64,000 nt of DNA from Treponema_C sp050320395. GTDB taxonomy: Bacteria > Spirochaetota > Spirochaetia > Treponematales > Treponemataceae. Below the pieces are notes generated by a model. It worked only from the letters and a program-made list of their open reading frames with translations. It was not told the origin of the DNA and made no database searches. The translations under genes were made by a program, and so were the position numbers. Below, in pieces: positions 16,276-25,086 of the stretch; position 1 is the stretch's first letter, and each line of letters starts with the position of its first letter. The stretch is from the NCBI RefSeq assembly GCF_050320395.1, contig NZ_CP144459.1:1178001-1242000 (forward strand), in the 5' to 3' direction.

Positions 16276-16665
16276 TCATTTTCGTTTGGAAACGATGTGA
16301 ATCCTGCCGGTGCGTTTTACTTCGGGTGCGCCGCTTTGTGCAGGGGTTTCTTTTAAGCTGTCCGCCTCTTTTGCCTTGCTGCGGTATACGGCTTTTTTAG
16401 CCTGCTTTTTTTGGGCGTCGAGCTTTTGTTTTTCTTTTTCGTGTTTTTGAATAAAGGAAAGGGCGCTTTCAAAGCCCTGAAGATATTTTTGCATGTCTTC
16501 TGCAAACACCGCTATTTGATGGCGGTCGAACGCTTCACCGTTTTTATTTTTGCTTTCGACAATCTGTAAAAACACATCGCCGGTGCGGTTTTCCTTTACG
16601 TTAAAAAAATAAGATCTGTTTTCCAGTACAATTTGCGTGGTAAACAATTCACCCCGTGCGCCCAT
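16276..16665 (-). CDS. PUR-domain nucleic-acid-binding protein (BpuR-like)
   Basis: A 129-residue protein. The N-terminal 75 residues (RGELFTTQIVLENRSYFFNVKENRTGDVFLQIVESK) match the PUR-alpha-like domain family DUF3276; the Borrelia member BpuR binds DNA and RNA. The C-terminal third is rich in Lys, Gln and Ala (KHEKEKQKLDAQKKQAKKA) and looks like a basic, flexible or coiled tail. It probably acts as a regulator or RNA chaperone in the cytoplasm. It lies 41 bases after the phosphohexomutase gene with an AGGCGG upstream. Confidence 0.8.
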   Translation of the reverse strand: MGARGELFTTQIVLENRSYFFNVKENRTGDVFLQIVESKNKNGEAFDRHQIAVFAEDMQKYLQGFESALSFIQKHEKEKQKLDAQKKQAKKAVYRSKAKEADSLKETPAQSGAPEVKRTGRIHIVSKRK

Positions 16666-16706
16666 ATAAAACCGCCTTTTTTATTTCAAAATATGTAAAA
16701 AGTGTA

Positions 16707-18503
16707 TCATAGAGTGTCGGCTTTTGCAAGCATAGAGCGTTCCCAGTCGATAAGTTCGGCTTCCGCTTTTTTGTTTGTGCCGCGTACATCGCAGAGAATG
16801 CGGAATACCGGTTCGGTAGCGCTGCCGCGCATCCACATAAAGGCGGTTTTTTTGTTTTGTCCGTCTTTAAAGATGATTTTTAAACCGCCCGTACCGGATA
16901 CGCCGAAATCTTCGGGATTCACTATTTCTTTTGTGCCGACCGTTGCCGCAGCTTCCCACGATTCTATACCGTATGCGCGCAAGCTTTCTTTTTTTTGCGG
17001 CCATTCTTCGGTAAATATACGCTGAAATCGCCGTTTTAATTCGGCATGGTTTTTGTCCCGTATCTTCATAAGCGCCCGCTGGTCGGACACGCCCGTTGTC
17101 GTATAGGCGGGAAGACTTGCAATAATGTCGGCAAAGCTGAAGTTTTCTTTGTATAAGTGTTCCCGGCCCGAAAGCGAACACCACAGATGAAACAAGCCCT
17201 TGTGCCCTTCGCTGTCTTTAATCGTAAGCAGTTTTATAAGGGCAAAGAGGGTGTTCATGGGGTCGCGCACTGCGGCAGGGTGGGTGATGTTGCCGCCGTT
17301 TGAACCTTCGCCTAAAATGGGAACGGCGTATCCGCTTTTGCGAAGCGAGCGGGCAAGGTTTACGATATTGGCTTCGCCGACTTCCGCGCGGTGTACTTCG
17401 GCCCCGAAAGCGCGCGCAATTTCGTCTATGCGCATTGAGGTTGCGCCGTTTACCGATACGGCCGTTTTTTCCGCCCCGTTTTGGCGGCAGCGGAATGCCA
17501 ATTCGGAAAGCACCGAAAGGGCAAAAACTTCCTGAGCGGCAAGAACTTCGCAGCTTTGTGTTTTTTCATTCCAATACACTATATTGCCGCGGTCGCCGTC
17601 GCAGTCGGGCATATAGCCCAAAAGAGCGCTTGACGTTCCCGCCCGCTGTAAGCGCTCCATTTCGCGCGCACAATGCACAAGGTTTTCCGGTTCGGGAATG
17701 ATTGCGTGCGCTATGCTGCCGGCCGTATCGTTGATTGCATAAAAACCGACTCCGTTTTCGCTTAAAAAATCCTTATCGATGGAAAGACAGCGTGCGCTTC
17801 CGTTCATATCGCAGACGGCCGAAAGGGGGGATTTTTGCAGGGCGGTTTTTATTTCGGTAAAAAAAGCGTCCTGTTGTGTTTTTTCGCTTTGAGCGCTTAC
17901 GACAAGGCGCGTAAAATTACGGTAATAGCCGAGCGCCTCTTTTTTGTATGCGGGGCTTTCGGCGTATATTTTATCGGCCGCTTCGGCGGGGCAGAGGGCA
18001 AAAATCCGTTCGGCTTCCGCTTCGGGATTGTCCGATTCGCAGAGGGTTCTAAAAAATTGAATTACTTGCGAGGCTTCTTCGGCGGGAATAACACCGCCGT
18101 CGGCAAGGCCGAATTTTATACCGTTGTGGCCGATCGGGTTATGGCTTGCCGAAATGTATGCAAAGCCGTCGGCCGTTTTTGCATAACTCATAATTTCCGG
18201 AGCCGCACTCACGCCGATAAAACGCACTTGTACGCCCGAGGCTGCAAGGCCCCGTATCATGCGGTCGGCTATAGCTTTGCCCGTGGGTCTGGTGTCGGTA
18301 CCGACGACAACGGTACGGTTTTTTCCTTTTTTATCGGTTATATATTTTGCAAAGGCGTGCGCTGCCAAAACGGCGATTGCCCCCTTTTCTTCGGTTAATT
18401 CGGGACTTGCGTCTTCTTCATTTCCCGAAGAAGCGAATACCATACGCCAGCCTGATGCCGACAAAATCATCGATTTATAAGCTGTATCAAAGGCGCTTTT
18501 CAT
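16707..18503 (-). CDS. phosphoglucomutase/phosphomannomutase family protein
   Basis: A 598-residue alpha-D-phosphohexomutase, longer than the usual 450-550. The phosphoserine loop is ISASHNPIGHNGIKFG, the metal loop is MPDCDGDRGN (an extra C in place of the usual G), and a sugar loop is present as GEGSNGG. It interconverts hexose 1- and 6-phosphates; the exact sugar is uncertain. Its start follows CGGAGAA. It shares the minus-strand run with the pyridoxamine kinase upstream and the PUR-domain gene downstream. It is only distantly similar to the phosphohexomutase at 7105. Confidence 0.88.
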   Translation of the reverse strand: MKSAFDTAYKSMILSASGWRMVFASSGNEEDASPELTEEKGAIAVLAAHAFAKYITDKKGKNRTVVVGTDTRPTGKAIADRMIRGLAASGVQVRFIGVSAAPEIMSYAKTADGFAYISASHNPIGHNGIKFGLADGGVIPAEEASQVIQFFRTLCESDNPEAEAERIFALCPAEAADKIYAESPAYKKEALGYYRNFTRLVVSAQSEKTQQDAFFTEIKTALQKSPLSAVCDMNGSARCLSIDKDFLSENGVGFYAINDTAGSIAHAIIPEPENLVHCAREMERLQRAGTSSALLGYMPDCDGDRGNIVYWNEKTQSCEVLAAQEVFALSVLSELAFRCRQNGAEKTAVSVNGATSMRIDEIARAFGAEVHRAEVGEANIVNLARSLRKSGYAVPILGEGSNGGNITHPAAVRDPMNTLFALIKLLTIKDSEGHKGLFHLWCSLSGREHLYKENFSFADIIASLPAYTTTGVSDQRALMKIRDKNHAELKRRFQRIFTEEWPQKKESLRAYGIESWEAAATVGTKEIVNPEDFGVSGTGGLKIIFKDGQNKKTAFMWMRGSATEPVFRILCDVRGTNKKAEAELIDWERSMLAKADTL

Positions 18504-18521
18504 TATGTTCTCCGTATTTAT

Positions 18522-19394
18522 TTATAAATCTTCAAAGCCGGCGATAAGCCAGGGCTCCAAAAGTAGGTGCAGTTTTTGCTCCAACAGTGTACCGTATTTT
18601 CGCGGGTAGGTATAGCCTCGGCTTGTTTGTATGCATTGGGATATAAACTGTACCGCTTTGTCGATTGAAACGGGAAGGCTTTCTCCGTGAAGGAGGCTTC
18701 CTATCATAACCGAGGCGAAGGTGTCTCCCGTTCCCGGATACATTCCCGGAAGCCGCTGCGCCGACACCTTCCAAAACGAGCCGCTTTTTTTTTCGTATGC
18801 GACCGTGTTAATCTGTCCTGCATTTTTTCCGTCGGGAACGCTTGTAATAACGACGGTTTCCGGCCCCATATCCGACAGTTCCTGAAGCCACTGTTTTATT
18901 TCGGCTTTGTCCAAAAAATCGGCTTGTTCTTTACCCAAAAGCAGGGCGGCTTCGGTACAGTTCGGTACGATTATGTCGGCCTTTGCGATAAGTTTTCGCA
19001 TTTCGGGTATCATATCTTTCGACACGGAATTATACAGACTGCCGTTATCGCCCATAACGGGGTCTACGACGGTGAGGCTGTCTTTTGTTTTAAAGTCGTC
19101 GATGATGTCGGATACGATGGCGGCTTGGCGCGGAGAACCGAGAAAACCCGAATAAATGCAGTCAAAGCTTAAACCCGTTTTTTTCCAATGGGCGGTGTAA
19201 TCGCGCATAATGTCGGTTAAATCGTGAAAAAGATAATCGGTAAAGCCTCCCGAATGGGTGGACAGTACTGCGGTGGGAACGGGACATACTTGAATGCCCA
19301 TAACCGAAAGGGTGGGAATGATAACCGTAAGCGATGAGCGGCCGAATCCCGATAAATCGTGAATAGCCGCCGTTCTTTTTACCGTAGGCTGCAT
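18522..19394 (-). CDS. pyridoxamine/pyridoxal kinase
   Basis: A 290-residue ribokinase-like enzyme. The N-terminus AIHDLSGFGRSSLTVIIP and the ATP-site region PGTGDTFASVMIGSLL (catalytic Asp in GTGD) are clear, and VVDPVMGDNG is typical of the PdxK/PdxY group. It would phosphorylate pyridoxal, pyridoxamine or pyridoxine for the salvage of vitamin B6. An AAGGAG lies upstream of the ATG. Confidence 0.88.
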   Translation of the reverse strand: MQPTVKRTAAIHDLSGFGRSSLTVIIPTLSVMGIQVCPVPTAVLSTHSGGFTDYLFHDLTDIMRDYTAHWKKTGLSFDCIYSGFLGSPRQAAIVSDIIDDFKTKDSLTVVDPVMGDNGSLYNSVSKDMIPEMRKLIAKADIIVPNCTEAALLLGKEQADFLDKAEIKQWLQELSDMGPETVVITSVPDGKNAGQINTVAYEKKSGSFWKVSAQRLPGMYPGTGDTFASVMIGSLLHGESLPVSIDKAVQFISQCIQTSRGYTYPRKYGTLLEQKLHLLLEPWLIAGFEDL

Positions 19395-19444
19395 GTTTTA
19401 TACTCCTTATTACAGGCTCTTTAGTACGACGCCGCTCTTTTGCC

Positions 19445-20398
19445 TTACTGTAAGCGGTAGGTTACAATGCCCTTGTATACCGAAGTGACAACCCGCTTAT
19501 CCGTATCGAGGCGCAAAAAAATGCCGTCGATACCTCTTTGGGGGATATCGGAGGCCGCATCCGATTTGTGCCGCGATTCGTAAAAGCTTTGTATTTCAAA
19601 GCGGTTCATCGGGTGCCGCCGTATAATGCTGATGACGGCTTCGTAGATATCTTCAATATTGCTGTAAAAGCCGCCGTCCGAAAGCCTGTCTATCGAAATG
19701 CCGTTTAATAAGGCCGCTGCCCTTTGTACCGTTTCGGCTGAAGCCGGTTTTGCCCAGTTTTCCGCAGGAGGGCGCACCGCCGTATTTATGTAGAGCCTGT
19801 CATGCCGTATCGAACCGCAGAGCTTTTTTAAGGCGGCAAGGGCGGCATCCGATGTGTTTATGCCTTCTACAAGCATTATTTCAAGCCAGATTTCTCCGGC
19901 ATATTCGCTGCCGAATTGTATAAGCCCTTCGAGCGCCGCTTTAAAATCGAGGCGGGGATAGGGGCGGTTGATTTTTTTCCACGATTCTTCGTCGAAGGCG
20001 TCGAGGGAGGGAAGCACTATATCGGCGCGGGAAAGGTCTTCGCGCACCGCCTTATCGCCCATTAGTGCCCCGTTTGTAATGACGGCGACCGGTGCCTGCG
20101 ATAAAAGCTTGATGTGCCCGATAAGTTCTCCGAGTGCGCTGTACAGGGTGGGTTCTCCTTCGCCGACAACGGTTATAACATCAAAGGGAATACCCGATTG
20201 CAAAAAGGTTTTGAGTTCATTGATAATCGCATCGACCGGATAAAAAAGGCGGCGCTCGTTTATCATGTGAGCGGTGCGCCCGAGCTGGCAGTACACGCAG
20301 GTATAATTGCAGGTTTTTTCGGGAACGGGGCTTACACCCAGCGAGCGGCCGAGCCTTCTGGAAGGAATGGGGCCGAATATGTATTGTGCATCCGTCAT
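19445..20398 (-). CDS. radical SAM protein, COG0731-like
   Basis: A 317-residue protein with the radical SAM signature CNYTCVYC (CxxxCxxC) at about residue 30 after FGPIPSRRLGRSLGV, a preamble typical of a widespread family of uncharacterised radical SAM proteins. The glycine-rich SAM contact is VVGEGEPTLY. A C-terminal winged-helix-like domain (LNGISIDRLSDGGFYS...) follows. Substrate unknown. No Shine-Dalgarno sequence is seen; a good promoter ends seven bases before the ATG, so it is probably leaderless. Confidence 0.85.
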   Translation of the reverse strand: MTDAQYIFGPIPSRRLGRSLGVSPVPEKTCNYTCVYCQLGRTAHMINERRLFYPVDAIINELKTFLQSGIPFDVITVVGEGEPTLYSALGELIGHIKLLSQAPVAVITNGALMGDKAVREDLSRADIVLPSLDAFDEESWKKINRPYPRLDFKAALEGLIQFGSEYAGEIWLEIMLVEGINTSDAALAALKKLCGSIRHDRLYINTAVRPPAENWAKPASAETVQRAAALLNGISIDRLSDGGFYSNIEDIYEAVISIIRRHPMNRFEIQSFYESRHKSDAASDIPQRGIDGIFLRLDTDKRVVTSVYKGIVTYRLQ

Positions 20399-20405
20399 CT
20401 ATGCC

Positions 20406-20434
20406 GTTGTACCACAAAAAGCGTGAAAAGTCAA
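20406..20434 (-). promoter_or_regulatory. promoter of the radical SAM gene
   Basis: TTGACT, 17 bases, TACAAC on the minus strand, then seven bases to the ATG at 20398. It lies back to back with the promoter of the sugar importer operon. Confidence 0.65.
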
Positions 20435-20451
20435 AGGGAGTATATTTTTCC

Positions 20452-20479
20452 TTGACAAATCCGTAATCTGTGTTATACT
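20452..20479 (+). promoter_or_regulatory. promoter of the GH4 sugar importer operon
   Basis: TTGACA, 16 bases, TATACT. Transcription should start near 20486, within the palindrome that follows. Confidence 0.75.
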
Positions 20480-20482
20480 TGG

Positions 20483-20504
20483 ATAGGTGTTACGAAACAC
20501 CTAT
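20483..20504 (+). promoter_or_regulatory. probable LacI-type operator
   Basis: A 22-base near-perfect palindrome with 9-base arms ATAGGTGTT and AACACCTAT around ACGA, so the centre is CG as in LacI-family operators. It covers the transcription start, a repressing position. The LacI-type gene at 25087 in the same operon is the likely regulator. Confidence 0.65.
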
Positions 20505-20538
20505 AGTTTTTTAAACCGATTTTATCAGGAGGCGTAAA

Positions 20539-21801
20539 ATGAAAAAAGTATGTATGATACTTTTAGTTGCGGTATTGGCCGCATCGCTTGTTTTTGCAGG
20601 CGGTAAACAGGACGCTCAAAAAAATGCGGGCGTTAAAGTATTTCAACTGAAAGTTGAAATTAAGGATGCCGTTGATGCTTATGCGGCCGCTTATTCGGCT
20701 GCAAGCGGAGTTCCCGTAACCGTTGAAACCCTCGGAGGCGGCGGCGATTACGGCGGAGCTTTAAAGGCAAAGGCTCAGGCAGGACAAATGCCCGATATTT
20801 TTCAAATTGAAGGTCCGGGAAGCTATCAGCTGTGGAAAGATTATATTGCCGATTTAAGCGACCAGAGCTGGGTAAAAGATACCGATCTTGCTTTTAAACA
20901 AAACGGCAAGGTATACGGTTTCCCTATTGCCATTGAAGGTTACGGTTTTGCTTACAATGCCGACATTTTGAAAAAAGCCGGAGTTGATCCTGCAAAACTT
21001 ACTACCCGCAAAGCTTATGAAGATGCATTTAAACTGATTGATTCCAAAAAAGCCGAATTGGGATTGGATTCGGTTGTTTCGATGGCAGCTTCTGTTGCAG
21101 GCGGTATGTGGTGGGTTGCCGCTCAGCATAACCTCGCCTGCTATTGGGGCGGCGGTCTTGCCTTTGACGATACATCGGTTATCAAGATGGCTTTACAGGG
21201 TAAATTGGATGAAAAGCGTTTTGCCCAGTATGCAAAATACTTACAGCTTTTGTTCAAATATGCGGATAAAAATATTTTGCAAAACGGAAGCTATGACGAT
21301 CAGGTATCGGCTTTTGCACGCGGTAAAGCCGCCTTTTTGCATCAGGGCAACTGGGTTGATCCGAACTTAAAACAGCTCGGCGTTACGTTTAAAATCGGTT
21401 ATGCCCCTCACGCCTTCCTCGATACCGAACAAAAAGGCTTGTATCTTTTCGCTCCGAGCTGGTGGTGTGTCAATGCAAAAAGCCCGAATGCCGAAGCGGC
21501 AAAAGCCTTTTTGGCATCCATTGCCGGTACCCCCGAAGGACATGACTATATGGTCAATAAAGCCGGTATGATTCCCGCCTTTAAGTCGGTTAAATTGCAG
21601 CCCGCAGGTCCGTTGAGCCGCGCACTTATGGAAGCAAATGCCCGCGGAGGCAACTACGGCGTATTTTTCGGTATGCTGCCCGACGGCGCCGGACAAAACG
21701 TTTTCGGACCCATCTTTGACTTGTTTGCTCAAAACCCGGATGCCATCGATCAGTTTACGGCCGATATGAAAAAGGCTGTTGCCGGTCTTCCGAATATGTA
21801 G
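20539..21801 (+). CDS. sugar ABC importer binding protein, family 1
   Basis: A 420-residue exported protein. The signal peptide MKKVCMILLVAVLAASLVFA is cleaved before GGKQDA; no lipobox cysteine is present. The body fits the family 1 sugar-binding proteins (MPDIFQIEGPGSYQLW, FPIAIEGYGFAYNADILKKAG, FARGKAAFLHQGNWVDPNLK). It binds an oligosaccharide or glycoside in the periplasm for the permeases downstream. An AGGAGG precedes the ATG. A terminator after it should make it more abundant than the permeases. Confidence 0.92.
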   Translation: MKKVCMILLVAVLAASLVFAGGKQDAQKNAGVKVFQLKVEIKDAVDAYAAAYSAASGVPVTVETLGGGGDYGGALKAKAQAGQMPDIFQIEGPGSYQLWKDYIADLSDQSWVKDTDLAFKQNGKVYGFPIAIEGYGFAYNADILKKAGVDPAKLTTRKAYEDAFKLIDSKKAELGLDSVVSMAASVAGGMWWVAAQHNLACYWGGGLAFDDTSVIKMALQGKLDEKRFAQYAKYLQLLFKYADKNILQNGSYDDQVSAFARGKAAFLHQGNWVDPNLKQLGVTFKIGYAPHAFLDTEQKGLYLFAPSWWCVNAKSPNAEAAKAFLASIAGTPEGHDYMVNKAGMIPAFKSVKLQPAGPLSRALMEANARGGNYGVFFGMLPDGAGQNVFGPIFDLFAQNPDAIDQFTADMKKAVAGLPNM

Positions 21802-21835
21802 GACGGGTTTTCGAAATTCATAAATGAAAAAACGG

Positions 21836-21882
21836 GAAGGGGACTGTCTTAAAAGCCGTTTTCGGCAGCCCCTTCTTTTTTT
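21836..21882 (+). terminator. terminator/attenuator after the binding-protein gene
   Basis: GAAGGGGACTG pairs with CAGCCCCTTC, followed by a T-run; the loop begins TCTTAAAA. It lies inside the operon between the binding-protein and permease genes, a common way to lower permease expression. Confidence 0.85.
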
Positions 21883-21946
21883 AATCAAAAAGTGTCGGCT
21901 TGAAAAGTTTTAGACGTCCGGCAAAAAGGTATAGAAGGAGTAGGCT

Positions 21947-22834
21947 ATGAAACAAAGCCGTACCGTAAATATTTTATTTGTTGCTCCCTGTCTGTTTTCT
22001 TTTACAATGGTAATTGTTATTCCGTTTTTTTTCGGACTCTATTATGCAATGACCGATTGGAACGGGGTAAGCAATACCGTCCGTTTTGTCGGCTTTGCAA
22101 ATTTTAAAAATCTGTTTACCGCTCCGGACTTTTTATATTCGTTTTTAATTACAATCGCGTATACGGCTATAAATGTGGTGCTTGTCAATGCGGTCGGATT
22201 TATTTTATCGCTCTTGGTAACTTCAAAGGTTAAATTCCGCAACTTTTACCGTGCGGGATTTTTTGTGCCCTATCTTATCGGCGGAATCGTTCTCGGTTAT
22301 ATTTGGCAATTTATATTGAACAATGCCGTTGTTATGCTGGCAAATAAACTCGGAATTGAATTTTTTCAGTCATCGCTTTTAAGCCGTCCGAATACGGTTA
22401 TTTGGGTGATGTCTTTTGTAAACACATGGCAGTATGCCGGTTATATTATGCTCATTTTCGTTGCGGCCATTCAAGGTATTCCGGCTTCTCTTTTGGAAGC
22501 GGCAAATGTTGACGGGGCAAATTATGTTACCCGCATTTTCCGCATATTAATTCCCATGATGGCGAATGCCTTTACGATTTCGCTTTTTTTAACTCTTACC
22601 TCATCTTTTAAACAATTCGATATGAACTTAACTTTGACGAACGGCGGTCCCGCAACCCGCTTTTTGGATGCCCCCGTTAAAGCAAGTCAGCTTTTGGCGA
22701 TGAATATCTTTAATACGGCAACCGCCAACCGTATGGCCGAAGCACAGGCAAAGGCGGTTGTGTTGTTTATCGCCCTGGTTATTGTGTCGGTTATACAGGT
22801 TTCCGTAAATAAGCGTAAAGAGGTGGAAATGTAA
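21947..22834 (+). CDS. sugar ABC importer permease, MalF type
   Basis: A 295-residue permease with about six membrane segments. The ATPase-coupling motif is LLEAANVDGANYVTRIFRILIPMM (EAA loop). It pairs with the following permease as the channel for the sugar bound by the 20539 product. GGAG precedes the ATG. The end overlaps the next start by one base. Confidence 0.92.
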   Translation: MKQSRTVNILFVAPCLFSFTMVIVIPFFFGLYYAMTDWNGVSNTVRFVGFANFKNLFTAPDFLYSFLITIAYTAINVVLVNAVGFILSLLVTSKVKFRNFYRAGFFVPYLIGGIVLGYIWQFILNNAVVMLANKLGIEFFQSSLLSRPNTVIWVMSFVNTWQYAGYIMLIFVAAIQGIPASLLEAANVDGANYVTRIFRILIPMMANAFTISLFLTLTSSFKQFDMNLTLTNGGPATRFLDAPVKASQLLAMNIFNTATANRMAEAQAKAVVLFIALVIVSVIQVSVNKRKEVEM

Positions 22835-23700
22835 TGAAAACGATACAAACAAAACATACGGGGCGTATTATCGCCGAAGCTCTTTCGGTCATTCTTTTTG
22901 TGCTTTTTATGATTCCCTTTGCAATGGTTGTGCTTAATTCGGCGAAAACCTCAAAAGAAATTATCAACAATGCCCTTGCCCGTCCGGAGCACTGGGGACA
23001 ATTATTTACGAATATTCATCTTATTTTCAGTAACCCGACGGTTGACTATGTGGGTGCATTTTGGGACAGCCTTGTTATAACGGTTGTATCCCTTGCGGTT
23101 ATCGTTTTATTTTCCTCGATGTGCGCATGGGTTTTGGTACGAAATCGCACCAAATGGTCTCACATACTGTTTATGCTCTTTGTTATGGCAATGGTTATTC
23201 CTTTTCAAGTGCTTATGTATCCGTTGGTGCGCTGGCTGCGTGTTATGGGGGATTTTTTATCTTTTCCGCTTTTGGGAAGCGTCCACGGTATTGTCTTTGC
23301 CTATTTAGGCTTCGGCTGTCCCTTGTCGATTTTTATTTTTCACGGGTTTATAAAGAATATTCCCTATGAACTTGAAGAATCGGCCACGATAGACGGATGT
23401 TCCCGCGCTGCAACTTTTTTTAAAATCGTGTTTCCTCTATTACAGCCGATTATCGTTACGGTATTGATTCTAAACGGCATTTGGATATGGAACGATTATC
23501 TTTTGCCTCTTTTAATTTTAGGTTCAAACGGAACCGTACAAACGATTCCGATTGCGGTTACGGCCTTTGCCGGAGCTTATTTAAAACAATGGGATTTAAT
23601 TTTAACCTCAACCTTTCTTGCGATGATTCCGGTGATTGTGCTTTATTTATTTGCACAGCGCTATATAATCCGCGGTATGGTCGAAGGTTCTATAAAATAA
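22834..23700 (+). CDS. sugar ABC importer permease, MalG type
   Basis: A 288-residue permease. The EAA motif reads ELEESATIDGCSRAATFFKIVFPLL. The C-terminal RYIIRGMVEGSIK ending is typical of MalG-type subunits. No ATPase gene follows; the operon continues with a glycosidase, so a shared MsmK/UgpC-type ATPase from elsewhere probably drives it. Confidence 0.92.
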   Translation: MKTIQTKHTGRIIAEALSVILFVLFMIPFAMVVLNSAKTSKEIINNALARPEHWGQLFTNIHLIFSNPTVDYVGAFWDSLVITVVSLAVIVLFSSMCAWVLVRNRTKWSHILFMLFVMAMVIPFQVLMYPLVRWLRVMGDFLSFPLLGSVHGIVFAYLGFGCPLSIFIFHGFIKNIPYELEESATIDGCSRAATFFKIVFPLLQPIIVTVLILNGIWIWNDYLLPLLILGSNGTVQTIPIAVTAFAGAYLKQWDLILTSTFLAMIPVIVLYLFAQRYIIRGMVEGSIK

Positions 23701-23727
23701 TATACTGAAATTATTTACGGAGGTTTT

Positions 23728-25080
23728 ATGAAAATTGTATTGGTCGGGGCGGGGAGCGCCCAATTCGGCTACGGTACCTTAGGCGATATTTTTTGCAGTA
23801 AGGTTTTAAAGGGTGCACAGATTGTCCTGCATGATATAAATCCCGATACCCTTAAAACGGTAACGGACACGGCAAAAGGTTTTATAGAAAAAAACAAGCT
23901 CGATTTTACGGTTTCGGCAGAATTAAACAGAAAAGAAGCTTTTAAAAATGCGGACTTTATTATTTCTTCGATAGAAGTGGGAAACCGTTTTAAGCTGTGG
24001 GATCAGGATTGGAAAATTCCTTTGCAGTACGGTATCAATCAGGTATACGGAGAAAACGGCGGCCCCGGCGGCATATTCCATTCTTTGCGCATCATTCCGC
24101 CCATTTTGGAGATTGTAAAAGATGCACTTGAAATCTGCCCCGATGCATGGATTTTTAACTATTCCAATCCGATGACCGCTATTTGTACAGCCGTAAAACG
24201 CGCTTATCCTGAAGCAAAGTTTATCGGCATGTGCCATGAAATAGGCTGGTTAAACCGCTGGCTTCCGCCCATGCTTAAAATGCAGCTTGATGATATTTAT
24301 TTTAAAGCCGCAGGTTTAAACCATTTCAGCTGTATGCTGGAAATAAAAGATAAAAAAACGGGCAATGATTTATATCCTGAAGTGCTTAAAAAAGCGGACG
24401 ATTTTTTTCATCACGAGGCGGGATACAGCGATGTGTGGGATATGTACCGCAAAACGGGGAAATTTGAAGAATCCGAACGCTATTATAAAGAACACAGCGG
24501 CGTAAAAAGCGCTTACGAATGGGCCGACCGCCGCCTGCATAAATTCATCCTCGATACGTATAAACTGCTTCCGATTACGGTAGACAGTCACTTCGGAGAA
24601 TACATAGGCTGGGCATGGGATGTCGCCGACCACCGCGGTATAGCGGATTTTTATGATTTATACAGAACGGAGCTGGGCGAAAAAACACCCTTTATCGAAA
24701 TGCAAACCCATGAGCGTGTTATTCCGATAATAGACGGTATGCTCACAAACGAAGGGTATGAAGAAGCGGCCGTAAATATTCTGAATAACGGGCTGTTGGA
24801 AGATCTTCCTTCGTGGATTGCGGTTGAAGTTCCGGCTATTATCGACAAGAACGGAATTACCGGTATTAAAATCGGTACTCTGCCTAAGGGCTATGCGGCC
24901 TTGCTGCGCAATTACTGCGGCGTATACGATTTAACGGCCGAAGCGATTTTACATAAGGACAAAAATCTGGTTGTTCAAGCTTTGCTTGCGAATCCGGTAG
25001 TACATAAAGCTTCCGTTGTTGAAAAACTTGTCGATCACATGATAAGTGCTCAACAAAAGTGGCTCGGTTATTTGGAATAA
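23728..25080 (+). CDS. glycoside hydrolase family 4
   Basis: A 450-residue GH4 enzyme. These use NAD+ and a divalent metal to cleave alpha- or beta-glycosides by an oxidation-elimination route. Visible are the NAD motif VGAGSAQFG at residues 6-14, the metal and catalytic Cys-His pair MCHE (C169, H170), NYSNPM near 145, and the AAGLNHF metal site at about 195-200. The Cys-His-Glu context and length resemble the alpha-galactosidase/alpha-glucuronidase branch more than phospho-beta-glucosidases, but specificity is uncertain. A GGAGG precedes the ATG. It probably splits the sugar imported by this operon. Confidence 0.9.
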   Translation: MKIVLVGAGSAQFGYGTLGDIFCSKVLKGAQIVLHDINPDTLKTVTDTAKGFIEKNKLDFTVSAELNRKEAFKNADFIISSIEVGNRFKLWDQDWKIPLQYGINQVYGENGGPGGIFHSLRIIPPILEIVKDALEICPDAWIFNYSNPMTAICTAVKRAYPEAKFIGMCHEIGWLNRWLPPMLKMQLDDIYFKAAGLNHFSCMLEIKDKKTGNDLYPEVLKKADDFFHHEAGYSDVWDMYRKTGKFEESERYYKEHSGVKSAYEWADRRLHKFILDTYKLLPITVDSHFGEYIGWAWDVADHRGIADFYDLYRTELGEKTPFIEMQTHERVIPIIDGMLTNEGYEEAAVNILNNGLLEDLPSWIAVEVPAIIDKNGITGIKIGTLPKGYAALLRNYCGVYDLTAEAILHKDKNLVVQALLANPVVHKASVVEKLVDHMISAQQKWLGYLE

Positions 25081-25086
25081 CAAACG